Shown: positions 34,201 to 43,869 of the stretch, piece by piece
Position numbering within the stretch: position 1 is the stretch's first letter
Layout of the letters: each line of letters starts with the position of its first letter
Assembly (NCBI GenBank): GCA_012932295.1
Contig: JAAONU010000014.1
Span: forward strand, 17,177,039 to 17,241,038
DNA: 64,000 nt
DNA from: Cyclina sinensis
Lineage: Eukaryota; Mollusca; Bivalvia; Venerida; Veneridae
Direction: 5' to 3'
Notes under the pieces: generated by a model
Database searches by the model: none
What the model was told of the DNA's origin: nothing
What the model saw: the letters and a program-made list of their open reading frames with translations, nothing else
Translations under genes and position numbers: made by a program

Positions 34201-37200
34201 AAAAAATAAGATTTTTAGTATATGCAACAAAGTCACAAACTGTCTGCTAATAATCAATGGGATGTAAATCTTACTGGTGCCCCTTTCTCATCCAGAAGAA
34301 ATCTGCGCAAGAAAAGAAAGCATTCCGCGCATAAGAACGGAAAGGATTATACAATTTCACATACATGGTCAGTTCCAATAAAACATGTCATGCTAACAAC
34401 TGACGATTTTCTTTTAATTTATTTATTTCTGTTAAATATTGGGCAAAAAATGTAATTGACACTCGTGATAATGATATTAAAATAAATTATGTAGAATATA
34501 GATGACCATTCTCCGTTTCATTGTTCCGAAAGGAATAAAAATGCATCAGATCCACCCATTGCCACATTTACGACCTATATCAAAATGTCCAGCCTGAGGG
34601 CCGTGCAGTGAAGAAGTATTTTAATCTGCAGTTTTGAATCTTTTGTTTTATGACACAACAGGTGGGTTTGATGGAATTCCTCCAAAAATGTATGTGAACA
34701 TGTTTTTGCCCCTTAAGGTGGTCCACTGATGACGAATTCGAGTGAACTGCGCAGTTTTCGCACATGTCTCCTTTGTAGATGTTGTAAAGTTGAAACTTAC
34801 TCTTAACGTATTAATTCTTATCTGAGAGGATAAACGAAATTTAATTCAAAAAGTCTTTCTGCGTTAAGCGCTTTTATATTGCAAAATATTGGACAAAACG
34901 TCTGCTAATTCTTGTACGACAATGAGAGTTACCTCCCTTTAATTATTTTCGTGTTATCCTAAACATGTTAATATTAAAACACGTTTGCAAGTGAAAAACA
35001 ATGAAAAAAGACGTGAACAAATTGCTGATATGAGAAGAAAACAACAACCGGAAGTACATGTACGTATAAACTTTTTTTTAATTTCCCTGAATTGTAGAGC
35101 TATTTTTCTGAAATCGAAAGTAGAGGTTTGCAAATAACGTGTCATACTTTGAATTTTTATCCAATTGTGTTTGGATTTTACATTAATTGGTTTAACTGCA
35201 TACAAACCAGTTTACTGCTTAGTACTCAAAGGAAATGCCTCATCTGTCAGCCGAAAAAAATGAACATGACAACATTAGTAATTAATTTCAAGAGTAATTT
35301 CAAGAGGTAGTGATGAAAGGCAACTTAACATTTCAGTCGCAAAGGTCTGTTTGTTTACTCATATTGGGAACATGTACCTCACCAGTCATTTACACGGTGC
35401 AAATTAATGATGGATGCATATATTTTTTACAGCTGACAGGTTGATTTGTAAAAAAGAAAAAAAAAGATATGAGTAATGCTACCACAGTTTGTGTTATTGT
35501 AGACAGGATAGCCTCCTACTTGTAAAAGTATTTTATTATTGATCACCTAAATGTTTGTTATTTTGTGCCTATAAAGAAATTCCTCGTTTGTACAAGAAAT
35601 GACACACCAATTGACTTTTTGGTTTCCTCAATTATTTACATTAGCCACATATAAAATGCAGACAATTATTTCACGTTTGTGTGGATCTTCGAAGGAAAAG
35701 TGCATTTTAAATAGAAAATATTCATAAACATTCAGTAACTATTAAATGTACTAGTTTGCAAGTTTCGGTAAAATAATAAAGGCTGAAATGGACTTTTTAA
35801 AACTGATACTTGTCAGTAAAACTGGAAAATTCTGAATACAAAAGATACTTTTGATTGAATTGGACCTGTGAAGAGTTATTTGAATGGTTTCAATTACTTT
35901 CACATAATCCAAACAATCCACACATTTATAAAGACTTTTGTCTCTTTTAAGATTGAAATACTACAAATAACATAGTTTCAGATTTATCACTGCCACTGTC
36001 TCCTAATAAGTAATGAATTTTGAAGACAAAGTGTAAAAATAATATCTAAATAATTATAAATAGCACATAATTTTAACACTGACATCAATGAGACTCGCCC
36101 TTAAATTTTATTTAGCCTAGACATACATAGTTTATTTATGAAATGATGGAGCGTCATTGCAGCGGTAAATCTTTAAGAACAAACTGCACAATTCTGTTAC
36201 ATTGAGTCATTTCAAGCGACTGACTCAGAGATGGGTCGACAATAAAAAAGGAAACGTTTTATATGTAAAATATCTGGTTGTAGTTGTGAACAATATATCT
36301 AAACTAAATTACTGTCTCAGCTTTAAACACAGAAACACATGATAATAGAAAGTTAATCGGTAAAAAGTTTACGGTAGAAAAGTTTTTTATATGATCAATT
36401 TTGATATCTGTGAAGAACATACCGTAGTGGCTCTGTGGTCTTGGTCATTTCCTTAGTTTTACTGACCTGAAGAGCTTTGATTCGAATCCTGTTGAAATTT
36501 AATTTTTTTTCTTTAGATTTCAGAACGTAAAGAAGCATAAAATTATGTTGTTTTCATAGTATATTCACTTCTCTTTAATTTTAAAGATACTCTGTGAGTC
36601 AGTCGCTTTAAACTGTGGGACCCTAGTTAAATTGTCATTATTTATTTCATAACTCATAATTTCCTCCTCCTCCCCACCCCACTCCCTCCCAACCAACCAA
36701 AAAATAAATAAATAAATAAAGTGAAGAAGCATCAAGTATATATTGCTTTTTAAAACAGAACATTTATGACTGAGGATAACCCACACAAATTGCAATATTT
36801 ATGACCATAGAGATGAACTTTTTGATCATCTTAGCTTTACCACCTTTCAACTGCTGCTGTAAGTATTTTTGTTCATAGGGGCTGAATTTTATCATTTTTA
36901 TCAAGCTTCTGCAGATTTGTTTTATTTTGTTTGTTTATTTCAATGGTAATTTTTGTAAAGGACTGTTAGTTGTACCCATCTTGAATCTGAATCTTTCCTT
37001 AGAAAATTTCAAGGAAAGTTTGAATATAATCGCTTTCTCGTTAATTTAAATGCATTCAGCTGGGGGTTAAGACCTAGAACTCAGTGTACGCCGTCCTTTA
37101 AATTTGTATTTTTGATATGAATGATCCAAACTATCAAAACAGTAATTAATTCTTATTTGAGTTACTTTTAACACAAAATTTCGTGAGGAAAAATGGAGCA

Positions 37201-39652
37201 AAGGAATGCAGTAAATAAGCTTTGAATGTAGGACACTTGACTTGTGAACATATTTCAGATTTTTCACAGTCATTTTGTCCTTAAAGGTTATTCCATGTGC
37301 ATAAATATGCAGTAGATATTTCTTCAGCATTTTATCTTGTTTTGTTTTTAATTAAACCCTTGATAAATAGCCAAAGCATTACTGTAACACTGTTTACAAA
37401 ATGTGTTAAAATGTTGCAGTGCCATAAAACAAAAGAAACTTTATGCCATGCCAAAACATCTTGCCAGTCAGAAATTCTTGATTACTTTAAGCTAGAAATC
37501 TAGGGATAAAAGTAAATGCTTGTTCATATAGGTGGCAATATGAGACATTTTGACTGTCATTGCTATAAATAATCCCTGGTACTTTAAAAACGGGAATGAA
37601 AAAAAAAGAGATTGAAAAGAGTTAGACAAACAGATATGAAAACTTTTTACTGGAGCTGCTGTAGTGAGTTCACTTCTTGGTGAACATTAAGGTCTAATAA
37701 GGATAAATAGAATACTTTATTTGAATTTAACTTGTACACAATAATCATGTTTAGTGCACAGATGACACAGGGTAAAAATTCTTGTCAAGATAAATTAACT
37801 AATAAGAAGTCTTCCTGCTATATAGTTTGTCTGTTATCCAGTGCAACCAATACTGACTCTGTAAACCAGAAACTGTATAGCTGTAAAATTTTTAAATATG
37901 CATGTGAATTCAGAGAAAGTGTACGTCTGATTATTTCATTTTCTTTGAACAAGTCATTTTTAAGCAATGCAGATATAAGTTTTGATAACAATCTTATATG
38001 TATTTTTTGCTATGCAAAACGTAGTGGGTGGGGTAAATTGCTACCCATTTTCAACATATCTGGAAAAGTGAGATATATGATATACATCAAGTGTTTATAT
38101 ATACTTTTATACATAAAGTTGTTTTTATGTATCAGTGGTATCTATTTTACATAATCAGATGCATCAAATATAATAAATAAACCCAAAGCACACATATGAC
38201 TTTTTATCTGTTACAGACTGATGGGTCATGAAACTGATTATGGCCGAAACTTTGTATGGCCTACGTACTCTATAGATGAAAAATGTTTAAGGTATTTTTA
38301 ACAAAACTGACAATTTTCTTGATTGAAACACACATGCCCCCCGCAGGCATCCTTGTCAGGAATAAAAATTAAGATCATAGCGCAACCAGACTACAATTGT
38401 TAACACATGTTTTAAACTAAATTCGGGACTTTTTACTTGTCATCAGTTCATTAAAATGTCAGTGGTATTTGTAGATTGTGAAAATATCCTAGCTGCAGAA
38501 AAAGAATATTTTATTCTCTAAATTAAGAAAAGGGAGAATGCTCCATAAAATTGGTTGACACAATATGTAACTTAATGCTGTCATGACCACTAGTACTGGT
38601 CAGTAAAATATGAAAATTGCAAAAAACCTAACATATTCACTACGTTCAGGAAGAGGCGATTACTGTAGAAAAATGGTTGAAACAGTTATGTAGCTTGACA
38701 GTGTCATGACGTTTTGTAATTGTTAGAAAAAGTGTCAAGTGCCTAGCCATTGCTGTTTGTTGAAGTTGAAACATATCAAACTTGCCGATTAATATTAACA
38801 GTACCTACTTTCAAAGTGCATAAAGGAGATGGAATTTACTGCGGAAAAATTGATGCCAGGGATTTATTACTTGCCAGAATCACGGCTTTTTTATTGGGAA
38901 ATAACTGATACCTAGTGCAAATTTAGATATATCTAAATTGCCAAAATAGGTTAACCGTACATATTTTCAAATTGTATAAAGTGGAGATTGCTGGGAGAAA
39001 ATGGATTCCACAGTTATTTTACTAACCAGGATCATGACAATTGTATTGTTGAGTTAGAGTGTATAGGACATTGCCAAAATAGGTCAACCTTACCTATTTT
39101 TAAAGTGCATAAAGGGAGATTACTGGAGAAATACATAAATACAGTTATATTATTTCATGACCTTTGCATTGTTAAGTAAGTGTGTATTGTATTAATACAT
39201 TGGTACTAGTAGAACTAAAGATATACCAACTTGTGGTAATAGGCTAACCGCTCTAATTTTCAATGTGCATAAAGGGAGTTAACTGTGGAAAAATAGATGC
39301 GGTAGACATGCAACTTGCTTTTCTATTGGTAAGTATTATGTATAGTATGAAATCACTGGTACAAGTTAAACTTAAGATATTTCCAACTTGCAGAGAAAGG
39401 TTAACTGTACGGACATATAACGGACGTGCGTACGGAGGTACAGACGGCCAGTTTAATGCTAGGGGCATGAAAAAAGACAATAAAAGCACTAACTGAATTG
39501 ACAACTAGGTCCTGCCCATTCAGAATCGCATCCTGATGTACACGCTCCAGTTTCTGAATTACACTGCTCAGATCTGTTGAAACAGTGACACTTGAAGTTA
39601 CAGTCAACTCCAAATCTTCTAATACCTGATGAAGTCAGAGTACAGAGTGCTT
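23936..39652 (-). CDS. Gene A: membrane receptor with galactose-binding and EGF-like ectodomain (partial model)
   Basis: Six exons on the minus strand: 39494-39652, 33414-33632, 31456-31683, 28274-28411, 24247-24388, 23936-23988. All internal boundaries have AG/GT sites and fit one reading frame; the first five are joined in phase 1. Order: EGF-like module, galactose-binding-like domain over two exons, EGF-like module, transmembrane helix, juxtamembrane. This is the ectodomain layout seen in bivalve RPTP-family and related EGF receptors. The signal-peptide exon (right of 39652) and exons after 23936 were not found. No PTP motif is visible between 11 and 23.9 kb. Gene A may be a receptor with an unrelated or short tail, a truncated RPTP, or may have further exons I could not recognise. 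Confidence 0.75.
24247..24388 (-). CDS. Gene A exon: transmembrane helix
   Basis: The exon has acceptor TTCTAG and donor GTAACTT. It encodes a short extracellular stalk (FNETEALVQLS), a strongly hydrophobic helix beginning DVVGAVVVVVILIVV, and a basic RRN just after it. This is a type I single-pass anchor. Confidence 0.85.
24561..24970 (-). repeat. SINE-like dimer with tRNA-Ala-like head at 24737-24808
   Basis: The minus strand at 24737-24808 reads GCCCGGGTAGCTCAGTTGG at the 5' end and GGGTTCGAGTCCTGCCC at the 3' side, a tRNA-Ala(TGC)-like cloverleaf with several mismatches. On each side lies the same ~150-bp body (ACGTTAGTAACCATATCACC near 24569 and its relative near 24818, a 250-bp period). 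A truncated tRNA-like piece in opposite orientation lies near 24515-24540. A related copy is at 26612-26720. It sits in the intron between the transmembrane exon and the EGF exon of gene A. Confidence 0.7.
24988..26590 (+). repeat. Tandem array, ~145-150-bp unit with GACCTTGACCTTGA
   Basis: It opens with CAAGAACTATCGCTGAATGC and closes with GGACCGACTGACCGAC and a C-run. Degenerate units carry GTGACCTTGACCTTGAGC, GGCAACATGGGTTCTGCACA and TTTGAGCCAAGTTTGAAG, seen near 25310, 25465, 25590, 25735, 25905, 26028, 26175 and 26390. It lies in an intron of gene A. Confidence 0.85.
26612..26683 (-). repeat. tRNA-Ala-like SINE head
   Basis: 72 bp on the minus strand begin GCCCGGGTAGATCAGTTGG and end CCCGCCCTGGGT. 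The acceptor arms pair (with G-T wobbles). The D arm and anticodon arm have mismatches, and the same flanking body as at 24.6 kb follows (ACGTTAGTAACC). It is a SINE copy rather than a gene. Confidence 0.6.
26721..28273. other. Intron sequence of gene A
   Basis: No gene or named repeat recognised. An ATA/AATT-type simple repeat lies at about 27034-27066. Confidence 0.45.
28274..28411 (-). CDS. Gene A exon: EGF-like module (MEGF type)
   Basis: A symmetric phase 1-1 exon of 46 codons with acceptor TATCAG and donor GTAAGT. It contains CDKGIYGENCSRVC and NGTCINGCSPGFTGDNC, the cysteine spacing of MEGF/laminin-type EGF repeats. It joins the preceding galactose-binding exon as VYGGCDKG. Confidence 0.88.
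28412..29882. other. Intron sequence of gene A
   Basis: No gene or named repeat recognised before the Tc1-like element. Confidence 0.45.
29883..30960 (+). mobile_element. Tc1-like DNA transposon with decayed transposase
   Basis: Terminal inverted repeats of about 30 bp match: left TATATACTCCTCAAAATTTG, right (reversed) TATATACTACTCAAAATTTG, with TA at the outer ends. It is about 1.07 kb. Plus-strand pieces include a helix-turn-helix part (GLSQSTVARMWRRF, 30230-30517), then DFVWTPLIGESGY-like sequence and GGGSVMVWAGIS with FVLIDDK near 30900, which belong to the DD34D catalytic domain. Frameshifts and stops make it inactive. It lies in an intron of gene A. Confidence 0.88.
31241..31280. repeat. 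(TA)n microsatellite
   Basis: An uninterrupted alternating TA run of about 38 bases. Confidence 0.95.
31456..31683 (-). CDS. Gene A exon: galactose-binding-like domain, second half
   Basis: 76 codons, phase 1-1, acceptor AAAACAG and donor GTAAGTGG. It contains YFPDFNVTVQQG, ELCYQHDSS, KCTRNLVGNQLRIQL and LVLCDVRVYGG. The last is the characteristic end of an F5/8-type or fucolectin-like beta sandwich. It is contiguous in frame with 33414-33632 and with the EGF exon at 28274. Confidence 0.85.
32190..33000 (-). pseudogene. Mariner-like transposase relic
   Basis: Minus-strand pieces in shifting frames read KVQTFID and HHIASRVGISPPSVF (helix-turn-helix, about 32760-32870), RRIIARWKP-like and LLTDQQK-like pieces with stops, then near 32305-32345 SLLHDNGPSHTSAIVQ, the second catalytic Asp region of mariner transposases, and HQPYC. 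This is a DD34D-type transposase with stops and frameshifts. It sits in the intron that splits the galactose-binding domain of gene A. No terminal repeats were identified. Confidence 0.75.
33414..33632 (-). CDS. Gene A exon: galactose-binding-like domain, first half
   Basis: 73 codons, phase 1-1, acceptor AATTTAG and donor GTAAGTAAA. It contains NIALSMQNS, WSYLANDRDITTC and WWAFWFPYDVTLSEFVF, the N-terminal strand pattern of F5/8-type or fucolectin-like domains (usual form: RNIAL..., DG/ND...TC, WW.V.L). With the next exon it completes one domain of about 150 residues. Confidence 0.85.
33633..38329. other. Long intron sequence of gene A
   Basis: No supported exon. A tRNA-like segment lies at 36424-36495. 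Short AT-rich frames (for example 34222-34455 and 37732-38154 on plus) have no domain or flanking splice logic. A/T-rich simple repeats occur near 36705-36720. Confidence 0.45.
36424..36495 (+). repeat. tRNA-like relic
   Basis: The plus strand reads GTAGTGGCTCTGTGGTCTTG (A-box-like) and GCTTTGATTCGAATCCTG (B-box-like) at tRNA spacing. The arms do not pair well. It is probably a SINE head. Confidence 0.4.
38330..39490 (+). repeat. Tandem array, ~150-bp unit (AAAGGGAGATTACTG)
   Basis: It opens with CATGCCCCCCGCAGGC. Degenerate units carry GCATAAAGGGAGATTACTG-like, GTTATGTAACTTGACAGTG-like and CTTGCCAAAATAGGTTAAC-like motifs, seen near 38525, 38650, 38818, 38977, 39109 and 39269. It ends with TACGGACATATAACGGACG. 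It abuts the first exon found for gene A. Confidence 0.78.
39494..39652 (-). CDS. Gene A exon: EGF-like module
   Basis: Phase 1-1 exon with acceptor AATTTCAG and donor GTTAGTGC. It contains FGVDCNFKCHCFNRSEQC and CTSGCDSEWAGPSCQF, a cysteine-rich EGF/laminin-like module often placed next to the galactose-binding domain in bivalve receptors. It joins the next exon as SCQFRNIAL. Upstream exons including the signal peptide were not found. Confidence 0.82.
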
Positions 39653-40310
39653 CTGAAATTGTAAAAACACGTGTTGATAAATACGCATGAGGCATGGAAA
39701 GGCCAAGTTACATATAAGCATTTTTTTTATGAAACTCATTTGTTAGTTTACAACTTGACTGAAGTTACGGAGCTGATGCGGAACAAATTGCCAAATACAA
39801 TAACTTTGAATTTTTTAGTTACAAAAAAATATAACGATAAAAAACATTTATAAATGAAAAATGATATATAGAAATAAATAATTAAGATATGCATTAAATT
39901 TAAGTTTGAGTTTCGTGAAGAAGTCTTGTGCACATCTTTAGCTATTCATGTTTTTGAGGTCAGAAATTCAAGTAACCAAGTGGTATACAAATTTAACCAT
40001 GAATAATATTTCAGAATATGCTCTTGGCAAGTGCTTAATGTTTGAAATTCAATGTAAGGGCAATTGTTAAATTGCAATTCTAGTTCGAAATAAAAAAAAG
40101 AAAATATCAACTGATGAAAAGTGTGTTGTTTATTTGTTCATTTATTGGATAGATCAACTTAGTATGTGGAAGCCAACTCTTGCATATATCGAGAGAGGAA
40201 ATTTTAACGGCCAAACCCAGGGGCGTACCGCGCAAGTGTTTTTACGATCGTAAGAAGTAGTTAACACTTATTTCACAATGTGGTTTATTGTTTGGTCGTG
40301 TTAGAATCGA

Positions 40311-40477
40311 AATAATAAATATCCAGTTGTGGTTTATCGTAGAATAACCCGCGTTTTTCCTTCATATGCGAAACGATATATCACTCTGGCCTACGGCCTT
40401 CGTGATATATTCCTACGCATAAGAAATAAAAAAAATCGGGTTATTCTACGATAAACCAAGCCTGGATACTTATTATT
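40311..40477. repeat. Palindromic foldback element (MITE-like)
   Basis: Two arms of about 75 bp are reverse complements with few mismatches. The left arm includes GTTTATCGTAGAATAACCCG and CGATATATCAC, the right arm GTGATATATTC and CGGGTTATTCTACGATAAAC. The centre is GGCCTACGGCC. There is no coding capacity. Confidence 0.85.
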
Positions 40478-42218
40478 TCTTAATTACCCTTATGCAGTGG
40501 TTCACCTGAATGCTGTAAGTAATACATATTAACCTAGATGTTAATCTAGTTAATCTCGATTTTGTGTACATAGTTGTGCTTTGTAGCTTACTACAATTTT
40601 GCAACTCTTTTTGGGTATGTGGCGTTATTTTAACACTGGATATCACACAGACTTGTCATGGGTCATTGGTAAACTGAAAGCGGATGACATGTCTTTACAT
40701 ATAACCGTTATAGTTTTGTATTTTCGTACTTAAAAAGTAGTTACATAATATATATAAGACATGAAGTTCTTTTGATTCATTTTTCTAACTTGATTTGTAT
40801 GCTTCTTTGGAATCTAGACATTTTGACCTCTTGACATTTTGATATCCGTCTTAGATACATTGTTTGAAAAGTTTCAGTGCTTATTCCCAAACATAACAAA
40901 GGGGAATATGGGTCATTTGAAATTAACAGTCGATAATCATCCAGTTCCGTATTATCATGCACTGTCCCGTCGAATATTATTCAATTTGTAAAAAAGAGAA
41001 ATATTTGAAATTTGTATAAACGAGCAACATTATTTTTTTCTATTGCATGATCACATTTTAAGATCACAGTGATAAGAAATGTCTGAAACTAAGTCATTTA
41101 ACAACACGGCAATAGCTTTCTCAAGTGTTCAAATATAATTGCATTAAATGAAAATTGCAATGTGATCGATTTTTATTCAAAATACACAATAACCAGTCAA
41201 TGTTTCAGACACTTATCCTTTAAACTTTTATATTTGGCCTGAAGCGCTGACTTGTTCTGCCAATATTTGACAATTATTGGTAACAGTTCTCTCAATAATC
41301 CCACATAACTTATTTCAGAAATCTGTAAGTTTAAGTAAAACCAGAGTTCAGAGCAAATAATAACCACAGGGTAGAAAGTAATAAGCGAAGCTTCAGAACT
41401 CTGAGTCTTGTGAGTTTAGACAAGAAAACTTCGTGAAAATATGTTGCCCCTGTCTAGGCCCTAATGATAACCCTTGTTCTTTCGACAGTGTTGTGTACCA
41501 AATTCTGTGCTTGGTGCCTTAAGAATTGAGACAAATAGTTTGTTTTAATTGTCCATGTCTTAAATTACTTGTATATAAAGTGACTACAACATTTCAAACA
41601 AAGACAAGAACCACCCAGGAATAGATACATTCTTTTGTCAAATTTAATCCAATGGTTTTCGGAGAGAAGCCATTTACAGGAAAAAAGAGAAGAAAATGCT
41701 GATGTGCACGTCCTAATTCGGGAAATAAGGGGTGTAATGTATTTATCATAACGCCTGTTTGTTTGGGGAAAATACTTAACTCATATATTTATTTATATAA
41801 TTGAACAACTAATAAAAAAGTGTTATTGTAATAGATTGCGGGACACAACCTTTAAAAGAACTTGAATATAATTGGAAACATTCCTTTAAACATAAGTGTG
41901 AGAATTACGCAGGACTTATTTTCATAATCACCGCTTTTTTCAGACATTTCCACCAACAGGAAATGTACATAAAATTTTCAGTCGCATGAAAACCAAACAA
42001 TAAGGTTTTCTATGGGCATGGGGCATTGGATTACACAGAATTTAGTACTACGACCGGTTCTTGAACGGGGCGTTTGGTCGGCCGAGTCGTATTGTGCTTC
42101 TTTAGATAAATGTATTTCGATCTAGGTTTTTAATTGAACAGTCATATTTTTGCATAATATTATTGTATCATGGGAATCCTAAAGAGTAAAAAGAATATTT
42201 TTTAAACATTCAATTTTT
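40478..42218. other. Non-coding stretch
   Basis: No supported gene between the foldback element and the Ngaro/DIRS-like element. Confidence 0.45.
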
Positions 42219-42721
42219 ATGTTTTCAAATTTGAGAGAAAATGAGAGCCCTACTCGAAAGAGGAAAGTACCTGGCAGACTAGAGGACCGTGACGAGCCGC
42301 CTCCACGGAATAAGAGGCCACCACCTAGGGCACTCACACAGCCACCTAGTGCACCTCCGCCGCCACTTAGGGCACTACACCGACTCCTAGGGCACCTTCA
42401 CCGTCTCTTAGGGCACCTGGTGTGATTACACCTCCGCCTAGGCCACCTACACCCCCGCCTAGGGCACCAACACTCCCGCTTAGGGCGCTTACACTCCCGC
42501 TTAGGGCACCCATACCACCACCAGCCGACATAGGGCACAAATGGTTGGATCAGAACTTCCAGTTGGCAAACGAGCAAGGTAATGTACAAGCAATATTTAT
42601 TGTCAAAGCTTTGCTCGGGGAGTTTTTCTCCCAAAGTATGAAGGAGAAAATTATACAGCGTCAATTTGAAGACATGGCGACATTGTTGCCAAAGTAATAA
42701 AGATAGCGCCATTCCAGTAGA
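42219..42721 (+). pseudogene. Gag-like N-terminal region with Pro-rich tandem repeats
   Basis: It starts MFSNLRENESPTRKRKVPG, then a tandem short repeat around CCTAGGGCACC (about 42320-42510) encodes PPPRAPTLP-type repeats. A frame change divides it. The end (IGHKWLDQNFQLANEQGN, then ALLGEFFSQ) resembles the helical part of Ngaro/DIRS Gag-like proteins. The reading is cut by the repeat element at 42722. Confidence 0.5.
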
Positions 42722-43261
42722 CAAACAAGAACTGTCACTGTAAGATGACAAAGCCCCCGAACGTGGTGCTTTGACCTTTGAGCTGAGAACCAGTCATTCA
42801 GGGGTCAAGATCAAATAAATATAGGTCAGTGAGAAGGTCTTATCCAAAGGGGGTTGTGTCCAAATATGAAGTAATTCCATTTACTTATAAGGAAGTTAAA
42901 GTCAATGTTAAAGTTTTTGGACAATTGGATCTTCAAAGTGAAGGTCATTCAGGGGTCAGACAAATATAGGTCAAAGGGAAGGCCTTGTCCAAAGGGGTGT
43001 TGTGTTTAAGTATGAAGTGTATCCACTTACTAATAAGGAAATTATGGCCAAATATTAGTTTTTGGACAATTGAATATGCAGGGGTCAAGATCAAATAATT
43101 AAAAGGGTATTGTGTCCAAGTATGAAGTAAATCCACTTACTAATAAGAAAGTTATTGCCAATGTTAAAGTTTTCGGACGGACGGACGGATGGACGGAATG
43201 AAGGACGGACTGACGGACGGACAGTTCAGAAACTATATGCCTCCTTTCGGGGACATAAAAA
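42722..43261 (+). repeat. Second copy of the ~150-bp repeat family, inserted in the Ngaro/DIRS Gag
   Basis: It begins ACAAGAACTGTCACTGTAAG and ends CTCCTTTCGGGGACATAAAA, with the same GTCAAGGTCA-bearing units and GGACGGACGGAC tail as the copy at 14313-14909. The Gag-like reading resumes just after it. Confidence 0.85.
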
Positions 43262-43700
43262 GGGGCGACACTTTTCATATATGGGGCAGACCATTTAGTA
43301 ATTGCCCCATCAAATACAAATAAAATCAATACTATTGAAGAATGGTCAGACGCACTTTTAGTATTTGCGAGCATATATTTAAGCGCTCACACAACAGAAC
43401 CACAGGCAATACTGAAGTACGGTTCAATTATTAGGACTGCAGCTAAGCGTCACTTTGGTTTAGGGTCGCAAAGTTATAACTCACAATTTCGGCTAAGGCT
43501 AGCGTCAAACTCAACCATGTCTTTTGGGGTTATAAATTAAGAACTCTGGATGTTATGAATGGGTCCGAGCACAATAAACATTTCGGCAGGCAATAAAAAT
43601 TTTACAATTTCAATTACCGATATTGCTCAAGAATGGTGTGCACTTACCGCCATTGCTGTTTAAATTGTAGCGGAAACCACCCAGTGTGATCTTACTGGAG
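43262..43700 (+). pseudogene. Gag-like C-terminal region with Cys/His finger
   Basis: Pieces include IEEWSDALLVFASIYL and AKRHFGLGSQSYNSQFRLRL, then near 43600 FNYRYCSRMVCTYRHCCLNC followed by SGNHPV. The Cys/His cluster is typical of the nucleic-acid-binding end of Gag-like proteins of tyrosine-recombinase retrotransposons. Frame changes and stops are present. Confidence 0.6.
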
Positions 43701-43869
43701 GCAGATATATCAAAGTACAGGAGTACAGAGTCCAGCGAGACCTAGAGCAGTATTTATACCGCCACGTCACTTACAACGCTTGCCGATCCGGCAGCCTTTC
43801 AGGCCCCACGTGCCAACTAATTACCCAAGATTCTAATTGTCATTGTAACGCTAATACTACAACATGTTT

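Noticed and set aside
34580..34800. Zinc-finger-like CENC...HLKGQKH on the minus strand
   Set aside because: Spacing between the Cys and His pairs does not fit a known finger well, and there are no partner exons.
37732..38154. 140-codon plus-strand frame
   Set aside because: AT-rich, low complexity, no domain, no splice or promoter context, in a gene A intron.
39748..39933. Hydrophobic minus-strand frame as signal-peptide exon of gene A
   Set aside because: Runs of Ile/Phe/Tyr come from AT-rich DNA, no suitable phase-1 donor was found, and no cleavage-site pattern is visible.
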